A DNA stretch of 64,000 nt from Variovorax paradoxus. GTDB lineage: Bacteria; Pseudomonadota; Gammaproteobacteria; Burkholderiales; Burkholderiaceae_C. The first letter of the stretch is position 1, and each line of letters starts with the position of its first letter. The position numbers and the translations under genes are program-made. The notes under the pieces are model-generated. The model was not told the origin of the DNA, did no database searches, and was given only the letters and a program-made list of their open reading frames with translations. The stretch covers positions 1,856,501 to 1,920,500 of the forward strand of contig CP063167.1 of the NCBI GenBank assembly GCA_016806145.1, in the 5' to 3' direction. Below, piece by piece: positions 49,387 to 58,464 of the stretch.

Positions 49387-49586
49387 CTGCGTGTCTCCTG
49401 CAGCGCGATGGTCGGGCCGCGGGGGCGGCTTGTCTGTCCCCGCCGTAGGGGACGGGTGCGGCGCATGCCAAGGATCTACTTGATTCGAAGGATGCCAAGG
49501 AACGGGTCCGTCTCAATACTTCCGCCGCGGAGCACCCGGAGGAGGGGCTTCAACTCACGCCTTGAGGCGGATAGGAGATCGAAAGC

Positions 49587-50009
49587 ATGAGAACCCTGCA
49601 ACATATCCGTCGCTGCGCATTCACAGCGGCTGTGCTCGGGATCGCTCTGCCGGCGGCGCTGGCCCAGTCGGCCGCGCCGGAATTTCCGGCGGAGGCCGTG
49701 GCACTGACGCCCGAGACGCTCAAGGGTCTCAACGGCAGGAAGTTCGTGGGCACGCGAATGGATGGCACGGGCTGGACGATGGACTTCGGCCCCGACGATT
49801 ACTTCCGGCTGGCGTACCGGCGCGGCGGCACCGGTGCCGGGCCCGGCGGCGGCATCTTCGACGGCACGGTCCGGCTCGATGGCACGAAGCTCTGCCAGGA
49901 CATGCGCAAGGCCCTGGAAAGCCGTTGCAACGAGGTGCGGCTGAAAGGCAACGAGCTGTTCTATCAGCGTGGGTCCAACGGCGAGATCGTGGTCCTCACT
50001 GCACAGTGA
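49587..50009 (+). CDS. exported hypothetical protein
   Basis: A 140-residue exported protein. Signal peptide about 1-26 (ending LPAALAQ), then a mature domain with LTPETLKGLNGRKFVGTRMDGTGWTMDFGPDDYFRLAYRRGGTGAG, GGGIFDGTVRLDGTKLCQDM and two Cys. The pattern of a short beta-barrel with a Gly-rich loop is seen, but no family is recognised. Convergent with the LuxR gene at 50052. Confidence 0.78.
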   Translation: MRTLQHIRRCAFTAAVLGIALPAALAQSAAPEFPAEAVALTPETLKGLNGRKFVGTRMDGTGWTMDFGPDDYFRLAYRRGGTGAGPGGGIFDGTVRLDGTKLCQDMRKALESRCNEVRLKGNELFYQRGSNGEIVVLTAQ

Positions 50010-50051
50010 GACTTGTCACGCAGGCCGGCGATACCGCGCGCCATCGTGCCG

Positions 50052-51185
50052 CTACTGCGTCACCAGGCGAATCAGGTCGGCCTGCCGACGCAGCCCGGTC
50101 TTGCCGAAGATGTTGCTCAAATGGGTACGAACCGTATGGACCGAGATGGCCTGGTGCTCCGCAATCCCGCCGGGTGTCTCGCCGTCGGCCAGGGCATTCA
50201 GCAGTCGCGCCTCGGCGGCGGTCAGCTTGAATTGCATCGCGATCTGCGCGATGCGTCGCGACTGGTGGTCGTCGTGGCCCAGGTCGATGGTGAGAAGGGT
50301 CGCAGCGCGCGGCCAGGCCCAGCGGGCAGGGTTGTCGATGCCCAGTGGAACGAATCGGGCCGTCGCGGAGATACGCAGGCTGTCGGTCCGCATCCGGAGC
50401 AGCGAATGCGTCTGAATCTGTCCCAACTGCGCGCGCGCCAGGGAGGCCGACACTTCCGCCGCTTCGAGCTGACCCAGTCGCGCGAGCTTTCCCGACCGCG
50501 CATCGATCCATTCCCCTCGAGCCAGCAGCGCCTGGCCGGCCGGATTCGCGTACAGGAGTTCGCCCGTCTGCGAGAGAACGAAGAGCGGCTGAGGATTCAC
50601 GTCGACGAGCGCGGTCGAGATTCGTTCGGTTTCGAGGTTGCGGCGAAGCGACCAATGGGTGTGAAGGGCGAGTTGCAGGGGCGCATGCACCGATTCGAAG
50701 ACACGCTTGTCCTGGTAGCTGAATTCCTCCAGCCCCGGACGGCGATACAGCCCGATCACCGTCATCGGCGCCACCGAGGGCGCCGACCCGTCATCCACGA
50801 TCATTCCCAGCAGTCCCTTGACACCGGTGGGTGCGGCGTATTCGTGGAAATAGTCCATCCGTTCCAATTCGTCCCAATCGCACAGCTCCCTGCCGATGCC
50901 GCATTCGCCCGTGCGCACGCAGATCTCCCTGGACGCCGCACCGGCCATCCACGGATCGCGTGCCGACCAGTGTTCGATGTAGTCCGGCACGGTATGTCTG
51001 GGGAGGCCGACGTCGGAGAACAGCGACCACTTTCCCACGGGATCCCTTGGCGTGTGGATGCAAGCCGCGGTGGCGTCGAAGCGATCGCACAGCGCCGACA
51101 GGAAACTGCCCCAGTGCGACGAATCCGATGCCGCGCGCGACGCAGCGACCACTGCCTTCATCAAACCGGAATCCGAGCTACCCAT
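50052..51185 (-). CDS. LuxR-type helix-turn-helix regulator
   Basis: A 377-residue regulator with a C-terminal LuxR helix-turn-helix (FKLTAAEARLLNALADGETPGGIAEHQAISVHTVRTHLSNIFGKTGLRRQADLIRL, about 318-372), and an N-terminal GAF/PAS-like sensor region. ATG at 51185 is 4 bases after GGAGG; a TTG at 51200 in the same frame would sit before it. No response-regulator receiver or autoinducer-binding signature is seen. A ruined paralogue lies at 51440. Confidence 0.9.
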   Translation of the reverse strand: MGSSDSGLMKAVVAASRAASDSSHWGSFLSALCDRFDATAACIHTPRDPVGKWSLFSDVGLPRHTVPDYIEHWSARDPWMAGAASREICVRTGECGIGRELCDWDELERMDYFHEYAAPTGVKGLLGMIVDDGSAPSVAPMTVIGLYRRPGLEEFSYQDKRVFESVHAPLQLALHTHWSLRRNLETERISTALVDVNPQPLFVLSQTGELLYANPAGQALLARGEWIDARSGKLARLGQLEAAEVSASLARAQLGQIQTHSLLRMRTDSLRISATARFVPLGIDNPARWAWPRAATLLTIDLGHDDHQSRRIAQIAMQFKLTAAEARLLNALADGETPGGIAEHQAISVHTVRTHLSNIFGKTGLRRQADLIRLVTQ

Positions 51186-51439
51186 AAACCCTCCGTGCAA
51201 ATGTTCGACGCTGTCGGATGCGAGGAGGGGCGCGTGACGGTAGCGTCACCATCGAGCACACCGGGCAGCTTGCGCGAACGATAGGTGCCGATGGGGAAAA
51301 GAAAATGATGCAAATGCACTATTCACGAGATCTGCGAAGGTGAATCCGTCACTTGCTTGATGTTGGCCAAGAAGCTTCGTCGCCTGGACCACGGAAACAT
51401 GTGGGGCCGACATCTGCTTGCCAATGGAAGACTCGACCC

Positions 51440-51887
51440 ATGACCGCACTGGCACTGCACGACTTCAGCGACTTCCTGTTGCGGCTCTATCGGCTCGCTT
51501 ACGAATCGTCGATCGAGACGTTTCAGGACGCAGCGCTCGGACTGGTCAAGCCACTCATAGCTTTCGACGCATCGATGTGGGGAACTGCCACGACCGACCG
51601 CGATGGTATCGACGTCCGTACGCTGCATCTCCACCAGAAGACGCCCGAGATGATGCGGGCAACGCCTGCTGTTCCTGAGCGTGCGCAAACGGTGTCGCGC
51701 GGACGACCTCACGCCGCGTGAGCGCACCGTCGCGGAGTTGCTGGCCCGCGGCGACAGCTACAAGGACTTCGCTTCCTTGCTGGCGCGCTCGCCCGCGACC
51801 GTTCGCAATCACATCCAGTCGATCTACGACAAGCTGCAGGTCAGCAATGTGGCTGGCCTGATGCAGGAATTGCGGCTCGCCGGCTGA
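51440..51887 (+). pseudogene. degenerate LuxR-type regulator (internal deletion and frame change)
   Basis: Codons from 51440 encode the normal start of such regulators (MTALALHDFSDFLLRLYRLAYESSIETFQDAALGLVKPLIAFDASMWG) through about 75 residues. The C-terminal LuxR domain (DDLTPRERTVAELLARGDSYKDFASLLARSPATVRNHIQSIYDKLQVSNVAGLMQEL) follows at once in another frame from about 51652 to 51887. The roughly 230-residue middle part is missing, so this gene has suffered a deletion with a frame change. Confidence 0.8.
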
Positions 51888-51972
51888 CGCGGGCACAGGA
51901 CGGATTAGTTGGGGTCGCCCTTGCGCGATGGGCGTGGGCTTGCAACGACGGATGGCCGGCGACGACACTGAA

Positions 51973-52662
51973 TCAGAACTGAGCCGTGGGAGCCGGATGC
52001 TTTTTCGATGCGCCCTTGGCGACCGCATCGACATACACATTTCCACCGCTGGAGATGTGCATCGACATGGCGCGGTCGGCGCCGTCTTCGTCCCCATTCA
52101 GGATCGCCTGCACGATCGCTCGGTGTTCGACCATCGAGTTGCGCACCCGGTTGGGCCGGTCGAACAGCGAGCGCTGCGGATGCCGCATGCGCAGGCGCAT
52201 GAGCCGCAACTGGCGCGCGAGCACCTCGTTGAGGCTGCCGTCGTAGACGGTCTCGTGGAACCAACGGTTGGCGCGCTCGTAGGCAACCGGGTCGTCCTGG
52301 GCCGCGGCCTCCTCGCAGGCCCGGATCGAGGCCTCGAGGTCCTTGCGCAGCGCCGCGGGCATGCGGCGCGCCGACAGGCGGGCGGCCAGGCCTTCCAGCT
52401 CGGTGAGCATCTCGAGCATCGCGACGTACTCCGTGAGCGAGAGCGTCGCGACCACGGCGCCGTGCCGCGGCACGATGTCGACCAGGCCAGCGGTCGCCAG
52501 CTGCTGCAGCGCTTCGCGCGCGGGCGTGCGCGAGACGTTGAAGCGCTCCATCAGTTCCTGTTCGTCGAGGCGGCAGCCGGCGTAGAGCTTGCCGGAAACG
52601 ATCTCGTCCTCGAGGGCTTCGCGAATCTTGTCGCTGAGGTTGACGCGGGAAGTGGTGGCCAT
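51973..52662 (-). CDS. GntR-family regulator (FadR/FCD type)
   Basis: A 229-residue GntR regulator. Winged helix near residues 8-70 (LSDKIREALEDEIVSGKLYAGCRLDEQELMERFNVSRTPAREALQQLATAGLV), then an FCD ligand domain (LTELEGLAARLSARRM; WFHETVYDGSLNEVL; VEHRAIVQAILNGDEDGADRAMSMHI). His residues in the FCD core could bind metal. It is the last gene of the minus-strand unit QOR-GST-GntR, which faces the ABC transporter operon, and is its likely regulator. Confidence 0.94.
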   Translation of the reverse strand: MATTSRVNLSDKIREALEDEIVSGKLYAGCRLDEQELMERFNVSRTPAREALQQLATAGLVDIVPRHGAVVATLSLTEYVAMLEMLTELEGLAARLSARRMPAALRKDLEASIRACEEAAAQDDPVAYERANRWFHETVYDGSLNEVLARQLRLMRLRMRHPQRSLFDRPNRVRNSMVEHRAIVQAILNGDEDGADRAMSMHISSGGNVYVDAVAKGASKKHPAPTAQF

Positions 52663-52711
52663 GTTGTGTCGCCCGGATGATAGTACGCGGGCCTGGTGCG
52701 TCGGTCTCGCT

Positions 52712-53491
52712 TCAGTGGCCGGCCGCGCTGGCGTGTTCGCGTTGCTTGAGCACCTCGCCGAAGGACTGCAGCCGCGCGGCCGCGAAGGCCGGTCGTTGCC
52801 GCACGGCCTCCCACCAGGCATGCACGCGCGGGCTGGCTGACGCATCGAGCGCCTCGGGTGCGATCTCGGCGATGCGGGCGATGAAGGGCACGGCGGCGAT
52901 GTCGGCCAGCGAGTAGTGCTCGCCGATCAGCCAGGCCGAAGGTGCGAGCGACGCCGAGCCGGCGAGCATGGCCTCCATCTTGTCGACGAGCAGCAGCAGC
53001 TTGCGCCGGGCCTCGGCCTTCTCCTCGTCGGAATAGGGCTGGCGCGCGATCCGGACCCAGGCCTCGCGCCGCTCGGCCGTCGGGATGCGGGCGATCTTCT
53101 GCTGCAGTTCCTCATCGCTCCACTGCCGGGCCATCGGCTGCAGCATCAGGCTCCAGTTGAGGATCAGCAGGTTGGGCAGCGCTTTCTCGTCGGTCCAGCG
53201 CACGAAGTTGCGCAACTGGGCGAGCGCGTAGGGGTCGACGGGACGCAGGGGCGGCATGGGCTGGATGTCGTCGAGGAACTCGCAGATGGTCGAGCTCTCG
53301 TGAAGAAAGCGACCGGGCGCGATCTCCAGCGCGGGCACCACGCCGTTCGGGTTCATCGCGAGAAATGCGGGCGCGTGCTGCTCCTGCTTGCCGAGGTCGA
53401 CGGCAACGCTTTCATAGTCGATCTGCTTCTCGGCCAGGCACAGGCGCACGCGGCGCGAGGCGCTGGACAGCCAGGCATGAAAAAGTCGCAT
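52712..53491 (-). CDS. glutathione S-transferase
   Basis: A 259-residue GST. The thioredoxin-like N-domain is MRLFHAWLSSASRRVRLCLAEKQIDYESVAVDL with Ser9-11 in the catalytic position, then NPNGVVPALE and the ESSTICEFLDD glutathione-binding cis-Pro/Ser region, then the helical C-domain (about 95-245). It may conjugate or isomerise pathway intermediates. 17 bases separate it from the upstream QOR gene, so both are one operon. Confidence 0.93.
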   Translation of the reverse strand: MRLFHAWLSSASRRVRLCLAEKQIDYESVAVDLGKQEQHAPAFLAMNPNGVVPALEIAPGRFLHESSTICEFLDDIQPMPPLRPVDPYALAQLRNFVRWTDEKALPNLLILNWSLMLQPMARQWSDEELQQKIARIPTAERREAWVRIARQPYSDEEKAEARRKLLLLVDKMEAMLAGSASLAPSAWLIGEHYSLADIAAVPFIARIAEIAPEALDASASPRVHAWWEAVRQRPAFAAARLQSFGEVLKQREHASAAGH

Positions 53492-53508
53492 GGCGGTCGT
53501 CCTCTCCT

Positions 53509-54492
53509 TCAGGGAATGAGCACGGTCGCGCCGGTGGTGGCGCGGCCTTCGAGTTCGCGGTGGGCGCGCCGCACGTCGGCCAGCGCATAGCGGTGACCGA
53601 CCTCCAGCCGCACCTGCCCCTCGGTCAGGGCGCCGAAAAAGGCCCGCGCCGCATCGCGCAGTTCCTGGGGATCGGCGATGAAGCTGCGCAGGGTCGGACG
53701 GCATACGCTCAGCGACTTCGCGTGGAGCAACTGCAGGTCGAAGGCCTCGACGTCGCCCGAGGCGGTGCCGTAGCTGATCACGATGCCGCGCGGACGCGTG
53801 CACTGCAGCGAGGGCAGGAAGACGTCCTTGCCGACCGCGTCGTAGACCACGTCGACGCCCGCGCCACCGGTGAGCGCCAGGGTGCGTGCCGCGAAGTCTT
53901 CGCGGCGGTAGTCGATCGCATGGTGGCAGCCGTGCGAAAGCGCGACGCGCGCCTTCTCGGGCGAGCCCACGGTGCCGATCACGGTCGCGCCGAGCGCGCG
54001 CGCCCATTGCGACAGGATCACGCCCATGCCGCCGGCGGCCGCATGCACGAGCACGGTCTGGCCGGGTCGCACCACGTGCAGCCGTCTCAGCAGGTACTCG
54101 GCGGTGAGACCGCGCAGCAAGGTGGCGCCGGCCAGTTCCTGCGACACGGTGTCTGGCAGCGGCACCACGCGGTGCGCCGGGAGGTTGCGCGTCACCTGGT
54201 AGGCGCCGGCATGGACGTACGCCACCGCCTGCCCGCGCGCGAAACCCGTCACGCCCGCGCCGATCGCCTCGACCACGCCCGCGCCCTGCGCGCCCAGCGT
54301 GATCGGGAACGGGGTCGCCGCGTGCGGGCCGTGCGAACCGCGGCGCTGGTAGATGTCGGCGAAGTTCAGCCCGATGGCGCTCTGGCGGATCTGCAGCTCG
54401 CCCGCGGCGGGCGACGGCACAACGACCGTCGTGTCTGACAGAACCTCGGCATCGCCGTGGCGATGGATGTGGATGGCGACGCTTTGTGTCAT
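53509..54492 (-). CDS. NADPH:quinone oxidoreductase-like medium-chain reductase
   Basis: A 327-residue QOR-type reductase: GAQGAGVVEAIGAGVTGF near 67-85, VLVHAAAGGMGVILSQWARALGATVIGTVGS near 145-175, and a C-terminal VRLEVGHRYALADVRRAHRELEGRATTGATVLI. No structural-zinc cysteines. Related to the protein at 679-1677 over its whole length. First gene of the QOR-GST-GntR unit, divergent from the transporter gene at 54618. Confidence 0.93.
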   Translation of the reverse strand: MTQSVAIHIHRHGDAEVLSDTTVVVPSPAAGELQIRQSAIGLNFADIYQRRGSHGPHAATPFPITLGAQGAGVVEAIGAGVTGFARGQAVAYVHAGAYQVTRNLPAHRVVPLPDTVSQELAGATLLRGLTAEYLLRRLHVVRPGQTVLVHAAAGGMGVILSQWARALGATVIGTVGSPEKARVALSHGCHHAIDYRREDFAARTLALTGGAGVDVVYDAVGKDVFLPSLQCTRPRGIVISYGTASGDVEAFDLQLLHAKSLSVCRPTLRSFIADPQELRDAARAFFGALTEGQVRLEVGHRYALADVRRAHRELEGRATTGATVLIP

Positions 54493-54535
54493 AGGCCGTG
54501 ATTAGACGGTCGTGATTGCCATCAATGGATTCATA

Positions 54536-54561
54536 CAAACACCTAGTGTATTTATTGTTTG
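54536..54561. promoter_or_regulatory. CAAACA/TGTTTG inverted repeat between divergent operons
   Basis: A perfect 6-base inverted repeat (54536-54541 and 54556-54561) in an AT-rich stretch between QOR (minus) and the binding-protein gene (plus). FCD-type GntR sites are short AT-rich dyads, so this may be the operator of the GntR protein at 51973. Confidence 0.45.
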
Positions 54562-54617
54562 ATGTTGTGCATACTTTGTTGGCCGACGCCGATCGGTCCC
54601 GATTCAAGGAGACATCC

Positions 54618-55661
54618 ATGCAGTTGCGCAGACGAGAGTTCGGCCTCCTGGCCGCCGGTGCCCTGGCCGCCCCCTATGTCGTGCGAGCCCAGCCCATCAA
54701 CCTGGCCGCGCTGCACGAGGCGGCGCGCAAGGAGGGCGAACTCACCTGGTACACGGTGCCGCAGACCTCCGAGGTGGCCGAGAAGATGGGGCGAACCTTC
54801 AGCACCCGCTATCCGGGCGTGAAGGTCAATGTCGTGCGTACCACCGCCCAGGTGGCGTTCCAGCGCCTGAACCAGGACTTGAAGGCCGGCACGCCCAACT
54901 GCGACGTGTTCACCTCCACCGATCTCGCGCACTACGTCGACCTCAAGGGCCGCAACCTGCTGCTGAAGTACCTGCCGGCCGCGGTCGCGCAGCAGGACAA
55001 GCGGGTGCAGAACATGGACCCGGATGCGTACTTCCACGCTTCCAGCTGTTTCATGATGGGACTGATCTACAACACGCAGAAGGTGCAGGCCGCAGCCGCG
55101 CCCAAGAGCTGGAACGACCTGCTCGATGCGAAGTGGAGCGGTGCCGCGCTGGTGGCGCACCCGGCCTACAGCGGCGCGGCAGGTGCCTGGTGCATCGAGA
55201 TGCGCAAACTCTTCGGCGAGGGCTGGTTCGCCAAGCTCGCGGCCGCCAAGGCGCACGTGAGCCGCTCCACCATCGATGCGGTGACCACCGTGATCTCCGG
55301 CGAGGCGTCGATCTCGGCCGGCCCGATGAGCCTGGCCGCGCGCTCGGCCTCGCGCGGCAACCCCGTGGCCACGCTTGCGCCGAAAGAGGGCCCGGTGCTG
55401 ATCCTTTCGCCGTCGGCGATCATGGCCAACACCCGGCGGCCGAACGCCTCGCGGCTGTTCATGGAATGGCTGCTCGGCAGCGAGGACACGGAGCGCATCT
55501 CGGTCGAGGAATTCAGCGTGCCGCTGCGCGCCAATGCCAAGCCCGCGCCCGGCGTGCTCGGCCTGAGTTACGCGAGCCCGCTGCTGGCGCCCACGCCGCC
55601 GCAGATGGTGGCGCAGATTCCCAAGGTGATCGAGCTCTGGCGGGATGCCTTCGGTGTCTAA
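54618..55661 (+). CDS. periplasmic substrate-binding protein of a ferric-type ABC transporter
   Basis: A 347-residue binding protein. The N-terminus MQLRRREFGLLAAGALAAP is a twin-arginine signal. The mature part (GELTWYTVPQTSEVAEKMGRTFSTRYPGVKVNVVR, then GTPNCDVFTSTDLAHYVDLK and MGLIYNTQKVQ) is like the FbpA class. Iron-binding Tyr pairs are not clearly present. Its neighbours are CoA-transferase and crotonase genes, so an organic substrate is more likely than iron. GGAGAC is 7 bases before the ATG. It is first in the operon. Confidence 0.92.
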   Translation: MQLRRREFGLLAAGALAAPYVVRAQPINLAALHEAARKEGELTWYTVPQTSEVAEKMGRTFSTRYPGVKVNVVRTTAQVAFQRLNQDLKAGTPNCDVFTSTDLAHYVDLKGRNLLLKYLPAAVAQQDKRVQNMDPDAYFHASSCFMMGLIYNTQKVQAAAAPKSWNDLLDAKWSGAALVAHPAYSGAAGAWCIEMRKLFGEGWFAKLAAAKAHVSRSTIDAVTTVISGEASISAGPMSLAARSASRGNPVATLAPKEGPVLILSPSAIMANTRRPNASRLFMEWLLGSEDTERISVEEFSVPLRANAKPAPGVLGLSYASPLLAPTPPQMVAQIPKVIELWRDAFGV

Positions 55662-57375
55662 GGCCGCCGTCCTCGCGCTGCCGCTGGCGCGCCGCACGCC
55701 GCATCGCCTGGGCGACCCGGCGATCTGGTTCTTCGCCGTGCTGATCGCGGTGCTGTTGCTGCTGGTGGCCAACCCGATCCTGCGGCTGGTGTGGGACAGC
55801 TTCCATACCGCCGAGGGCCAATGGTCGCTGCAGAGCTACGCCCAGGCACTCGGCCGCAGCCGCAACCTGCAGGCGCTGCTCAATTCGCTCTATCTCGGCG
55901 CGGCGGTCACCGCGCTGGCGTTGCTGCTGGGCGTGCCGCTGGCGCTCGCGGTCTCGCGCACCAACATGCCGGGCCGAGGCTTCACGCACCTGAGCGTGCT
56001 CGCGGCCTTCGTGATGCCCAACTTCCTCGGCGCCATCGCCTGGATCCTGCTCGCGGGCCCGAACGCGGGTTGGCTCAACCGACTGGTGGTCGAGCTCCTG
56101 GGCACCGCCAAGGGGCCGTTCAACATCTTCAGCTTCTGGGGTCTGGCTTTCGTCATCGCGCTGTACACCTACCCGCTGATCTACGTGTTCACGAAGTCGG
56201 CGCTCGACCTGGTGTCGACCGAGCTCGAGGATGCGGCATCGATCCATGGCGCCGGCAAGTTCCAGACCATGGCGCGGGTGACGCTGCCGCTGGTGCTGCC
56301 CTCGATCGTGGGCGCGGCGATCCTGATCTTTCTCGAGGCGATCGCGCTCTACGGAACGCCGGCGCTGATCGCCATCCCCGCGCGCATCAACCTCGCGACG
56401 ACGCAGATCGTCTCGTTCTTCCAGTATCCGCTGCAGGTCGAGCGCGCCGCGGCCTTCTCGATGCCGATCCTGCTGTTGACCATCGTGCTGCTGATGCTGC
56501 AGCGCAGGCTGCTCGCGCGTCGCGGCTACGTGTCGGTGTCGGGCAAGGGCGGCGAGCGCCGGCCCTTCGACATCGGCTTGTGGAAGTGGCTGCTGCTGGG
56601 CTATTCGGTGCTGGTCGCGCTGCTCACGGTGATCCTGCCGCTGGCCATCCTGATCCTGGCGTCGCTGTCCAAGGCCTGGGGCCGCGGGCTGTCGCTGGAC
56701 AACCTGACGCTGGCGAACTTCCACAGCATCTTCTTCGAGCAGCTGACCGTGCGCGCGGCCATCCTCAACACCGTGCTGTACTCCGGCGCCACCGCGCTGG
56801 TGTGCGTGGGCATGGGCATCTGCATCGCCTACGCCACGCAGCGGCGCATCACGCCTTTTCCCACCTTCGTGCAGTTCATGGCGCTGGCACCGGTGGCCGT
56901 GCCGGGGTTGATCCTGGCCATCGGTCTCTATGCGGCTTACGCCGGGCCACCGTTCAGCCTCTATGGCATGGGCGTGCTGATCGTGATCGCCTTCACCACG
57001 CGCTTCCTGCCGATCTCGGTGGCGGCGAGTTCGGCCGGCGTGCGCGCACTCAACCCGGAGCTCGAGGAGGCGGTGCGCATCCTCGGTGGCGGGCGCCTCA
57101 CGGTGCTCACGCAGGTGGTGGCGCCGCTGCTGAAGAAGACGCTGGTGGGAGCCTTCATCCTGGTGTTCGTCATCTGCACGAAGGAGTTGTCGACCGCGGT
57201 CTTCCTCACCGGTCCCGAATCGCGCGTGGTATCGGTGCTGACGCTCGACCTCAGCGAACAGGGCAACTACGAGACCCTCGCCGCGATGGGCGTGGTGCTG
57301 GTGGTGATCGTGACCATCGTCGTGGGGATCGGCATGAAGCTCGCGGGGCGCGACTTCATGCTGCGCCGCTCCTGA
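55645..57375 (+). CDS. ABC transporter permease (two fused membrane halves)
   Basis: A 576-residue permease with about 12 membrane helices, a fusion of two FbpB-like halves. Each half carries the EAA cytoplasmic loop: ELEDAASIHGAGKFQTMARVTLPLVLP near 194-220 and ELEEAVRILGGGRLTVLTQVVAPLL near 474-498. Its ATG at 55645 lies 17 bases inside the binding-protein gene, so expression is coupled. It forms the channel for the substrate captured by that protein. Confidence 0.94.
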   Translation: MPSVSKAAVLALPLARRTPHRLGDPAIWFFAVLIAVLLLLVANPILRLVWDSFHTAEGQWSLQSYAQALGRSRNLQALLNSLYLGAAVTALALLLGVPLALAVSRTNMPGRGFTHLSVLAAFVMPNFLGAIAWILLAGPNAGWLNRLVVELLGTAKGPFNIFSFWGLAFVIALYTYPLIYVFTKSALDLVSTELEDAASIHGAGKFQTMARVTLPLVLPSIVGAAILIFLEAIALYGTPALIAIPARINLATTQIVSFFQYPLQVERAAAFSMPILLLTIVLLMLQRRLLARRGYVSVSGKGGERRPFDIGLWKWLLLGYSVLVALLTVILPLAILILASLSKAWGRGLSLDNLTLANFHSIFFEQLTVRAAILNTVLYSGATALVCVGMGICIAYATQRRITPFPTFVQFMALAPVAVPGLILAIGLYAAYAGPPFSLYGMGVLIVIAFTTRFLPISVAASSAGVRALNPELEEAVRILGGGRLTVLTQVVAPLLKKTLVGAFILVFVICTKELSTAVFLTGPESRVVSVLTLDLSEQGNYETLAAMGVVLVVIVTIVVGIGMKLAGRDFMLRRS

Positions 57376-57405
57376 ACCCGCATGCACCCAAGAGAGAAGC
57401 AACGC

Positions 57406-58464
57406 ATGTCCAAACTCGAACTCAGGAACCTCAGCAAGCGCTACGGCGCGACGCCGGTGGTCGATGCGGTCTCGCTGCAGCTGCAGCGCGGCGAACTGGT
57501 CACGCTGCTGGGCCCCTCGGGCTGCGGCAAGACCACCACGCTGCGCATGATCGCGGGCTTCATCGAGCCGTCGGACGGCACGATCGTGGTCGACGGTGCC
57601 GAGATCTCGTCGCCCGCGCGCTCGGTGTCGCCCGAGCACCGCGGCATGTCGATGATCTTCCAGAGCTATGCGATCTGGCCGAACATGACGGTGGCGCAGA
57701 ACGTGGGTTTCGGCCTGCGGGTGCGCAAGACAGCCGATGCGGAGATCGCGCGGCGCGTGGCGGAGATGCTCGACGTGGTCAAGCTCGGCGCCCTCGCGCA
57801 GCGTTATCCGGCCGAGCTCTCGGGTGGACAGCAGCAGCGCGTGGCGCTGGCGCGCGCGATGATCGTGCGGCCCGAAGTGCTGCTGCTCGACGAGCCGCTG
57901 TCCAATCTCGACGCCAATCTGCGCGAAGAGATGGCCACGGAGATCCGCCGGCTGCACGACCAGTTCCACTTCACCACGGTCTACGTGACACACGACCAGG
58001 CCGAGGCGATGGCGATCTCCGACCGCATCGCGGTGCTGCACCAGGGCCGGCTCGAGCAGATCGACACCCCGTGGAACCTCTACAACCGCCCGCGAACGCC
58101 CTTCGTCGCGGGTTTCATCGGCAAGACCAACCTGGTCGAGGGCGAACTCGACGGCGACCGCCTGCGGCTCGACGGGCTGGCGGCGGGCTTCGCGCTGCCC
58201 GGGGGCGCGGCCGGCGGCGCCCGCCTGCTGGCCTCGATCCGGCCCCAGTCGCTGTACCTCGATGCCGCGCCCGCGGGCGCGGTGGCGCTGGGCGACGTCT
58301 CGGTCGTCGGACGCACCTACCTCGGTGAGTACTGGAACTACCTGGTGCGACCCAGCGGAGGCGGGGCGTCGCTCAAGGTGCACGCAGCGCCGTCCACGGT
58401 GCTCGAGATCGGCCAGCGCTCGACGATCTATGTCGACCCCGGCGCCGTGGCCGCCATCCAGTGA
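57406..58464 (+). CDS. ABC transporter ATP-binding protein
   Basis: A 352-residue ATPase. Walker A GPSGCGKTT at residues 36-44, Q-loop in MIFQSYAIWPNMTVAQNV near 82-95, signature LSGGQQQR near 134-141, Walker B VLLLDEPLSNLD near 152-163, and the H-loop in YVTHDQAEAMAI near 190. A TOBE-like C-domain (about 250-352) follows. GAGAAGC precedes the ATG at 57406; an ATG at 57382 is possible. Third gene of the transporter. Confidence 0.96.
   Translation: MSKLELRNLSKRYGATPVVDAVSLQLQRGELVTLLGPSGCGKTTTLRMIAGFIEPSDGTIVVDGAEISSPARSVSPEHRGMSMIFQSYAIWPNMTVAQNVGFGLRVRKTADAEIARRVAEMLDVVKLGALAQRYPAELSGGQQQRVALARAMIVRPEVLLLDEPLSNLDANLREEMATEIRRLHDQFHFTTVYVTHDQAEAMAISDRIAVLHQGRLEQIDTPWNLYNRPRTPFVAGFIGKTNLVEGELDGDRLRLDGLAAGFALPGGAAGGARLLASIRPQSLYLDAAPAGAVALGDVSVVGRTYLGEYWNYLVRPSGGGASLKVHAAPSTVLEIGQRSTIYVDPGAVAAIQ

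Noticed and set aside
55513..58383. A 956-codon minus-strand open frame opposite the ABC transporter genes
   Set aside because: Low-complexity Arg/Gln/His-rich translation. The plus strand has clear permease and ATPase motifs across the same region.
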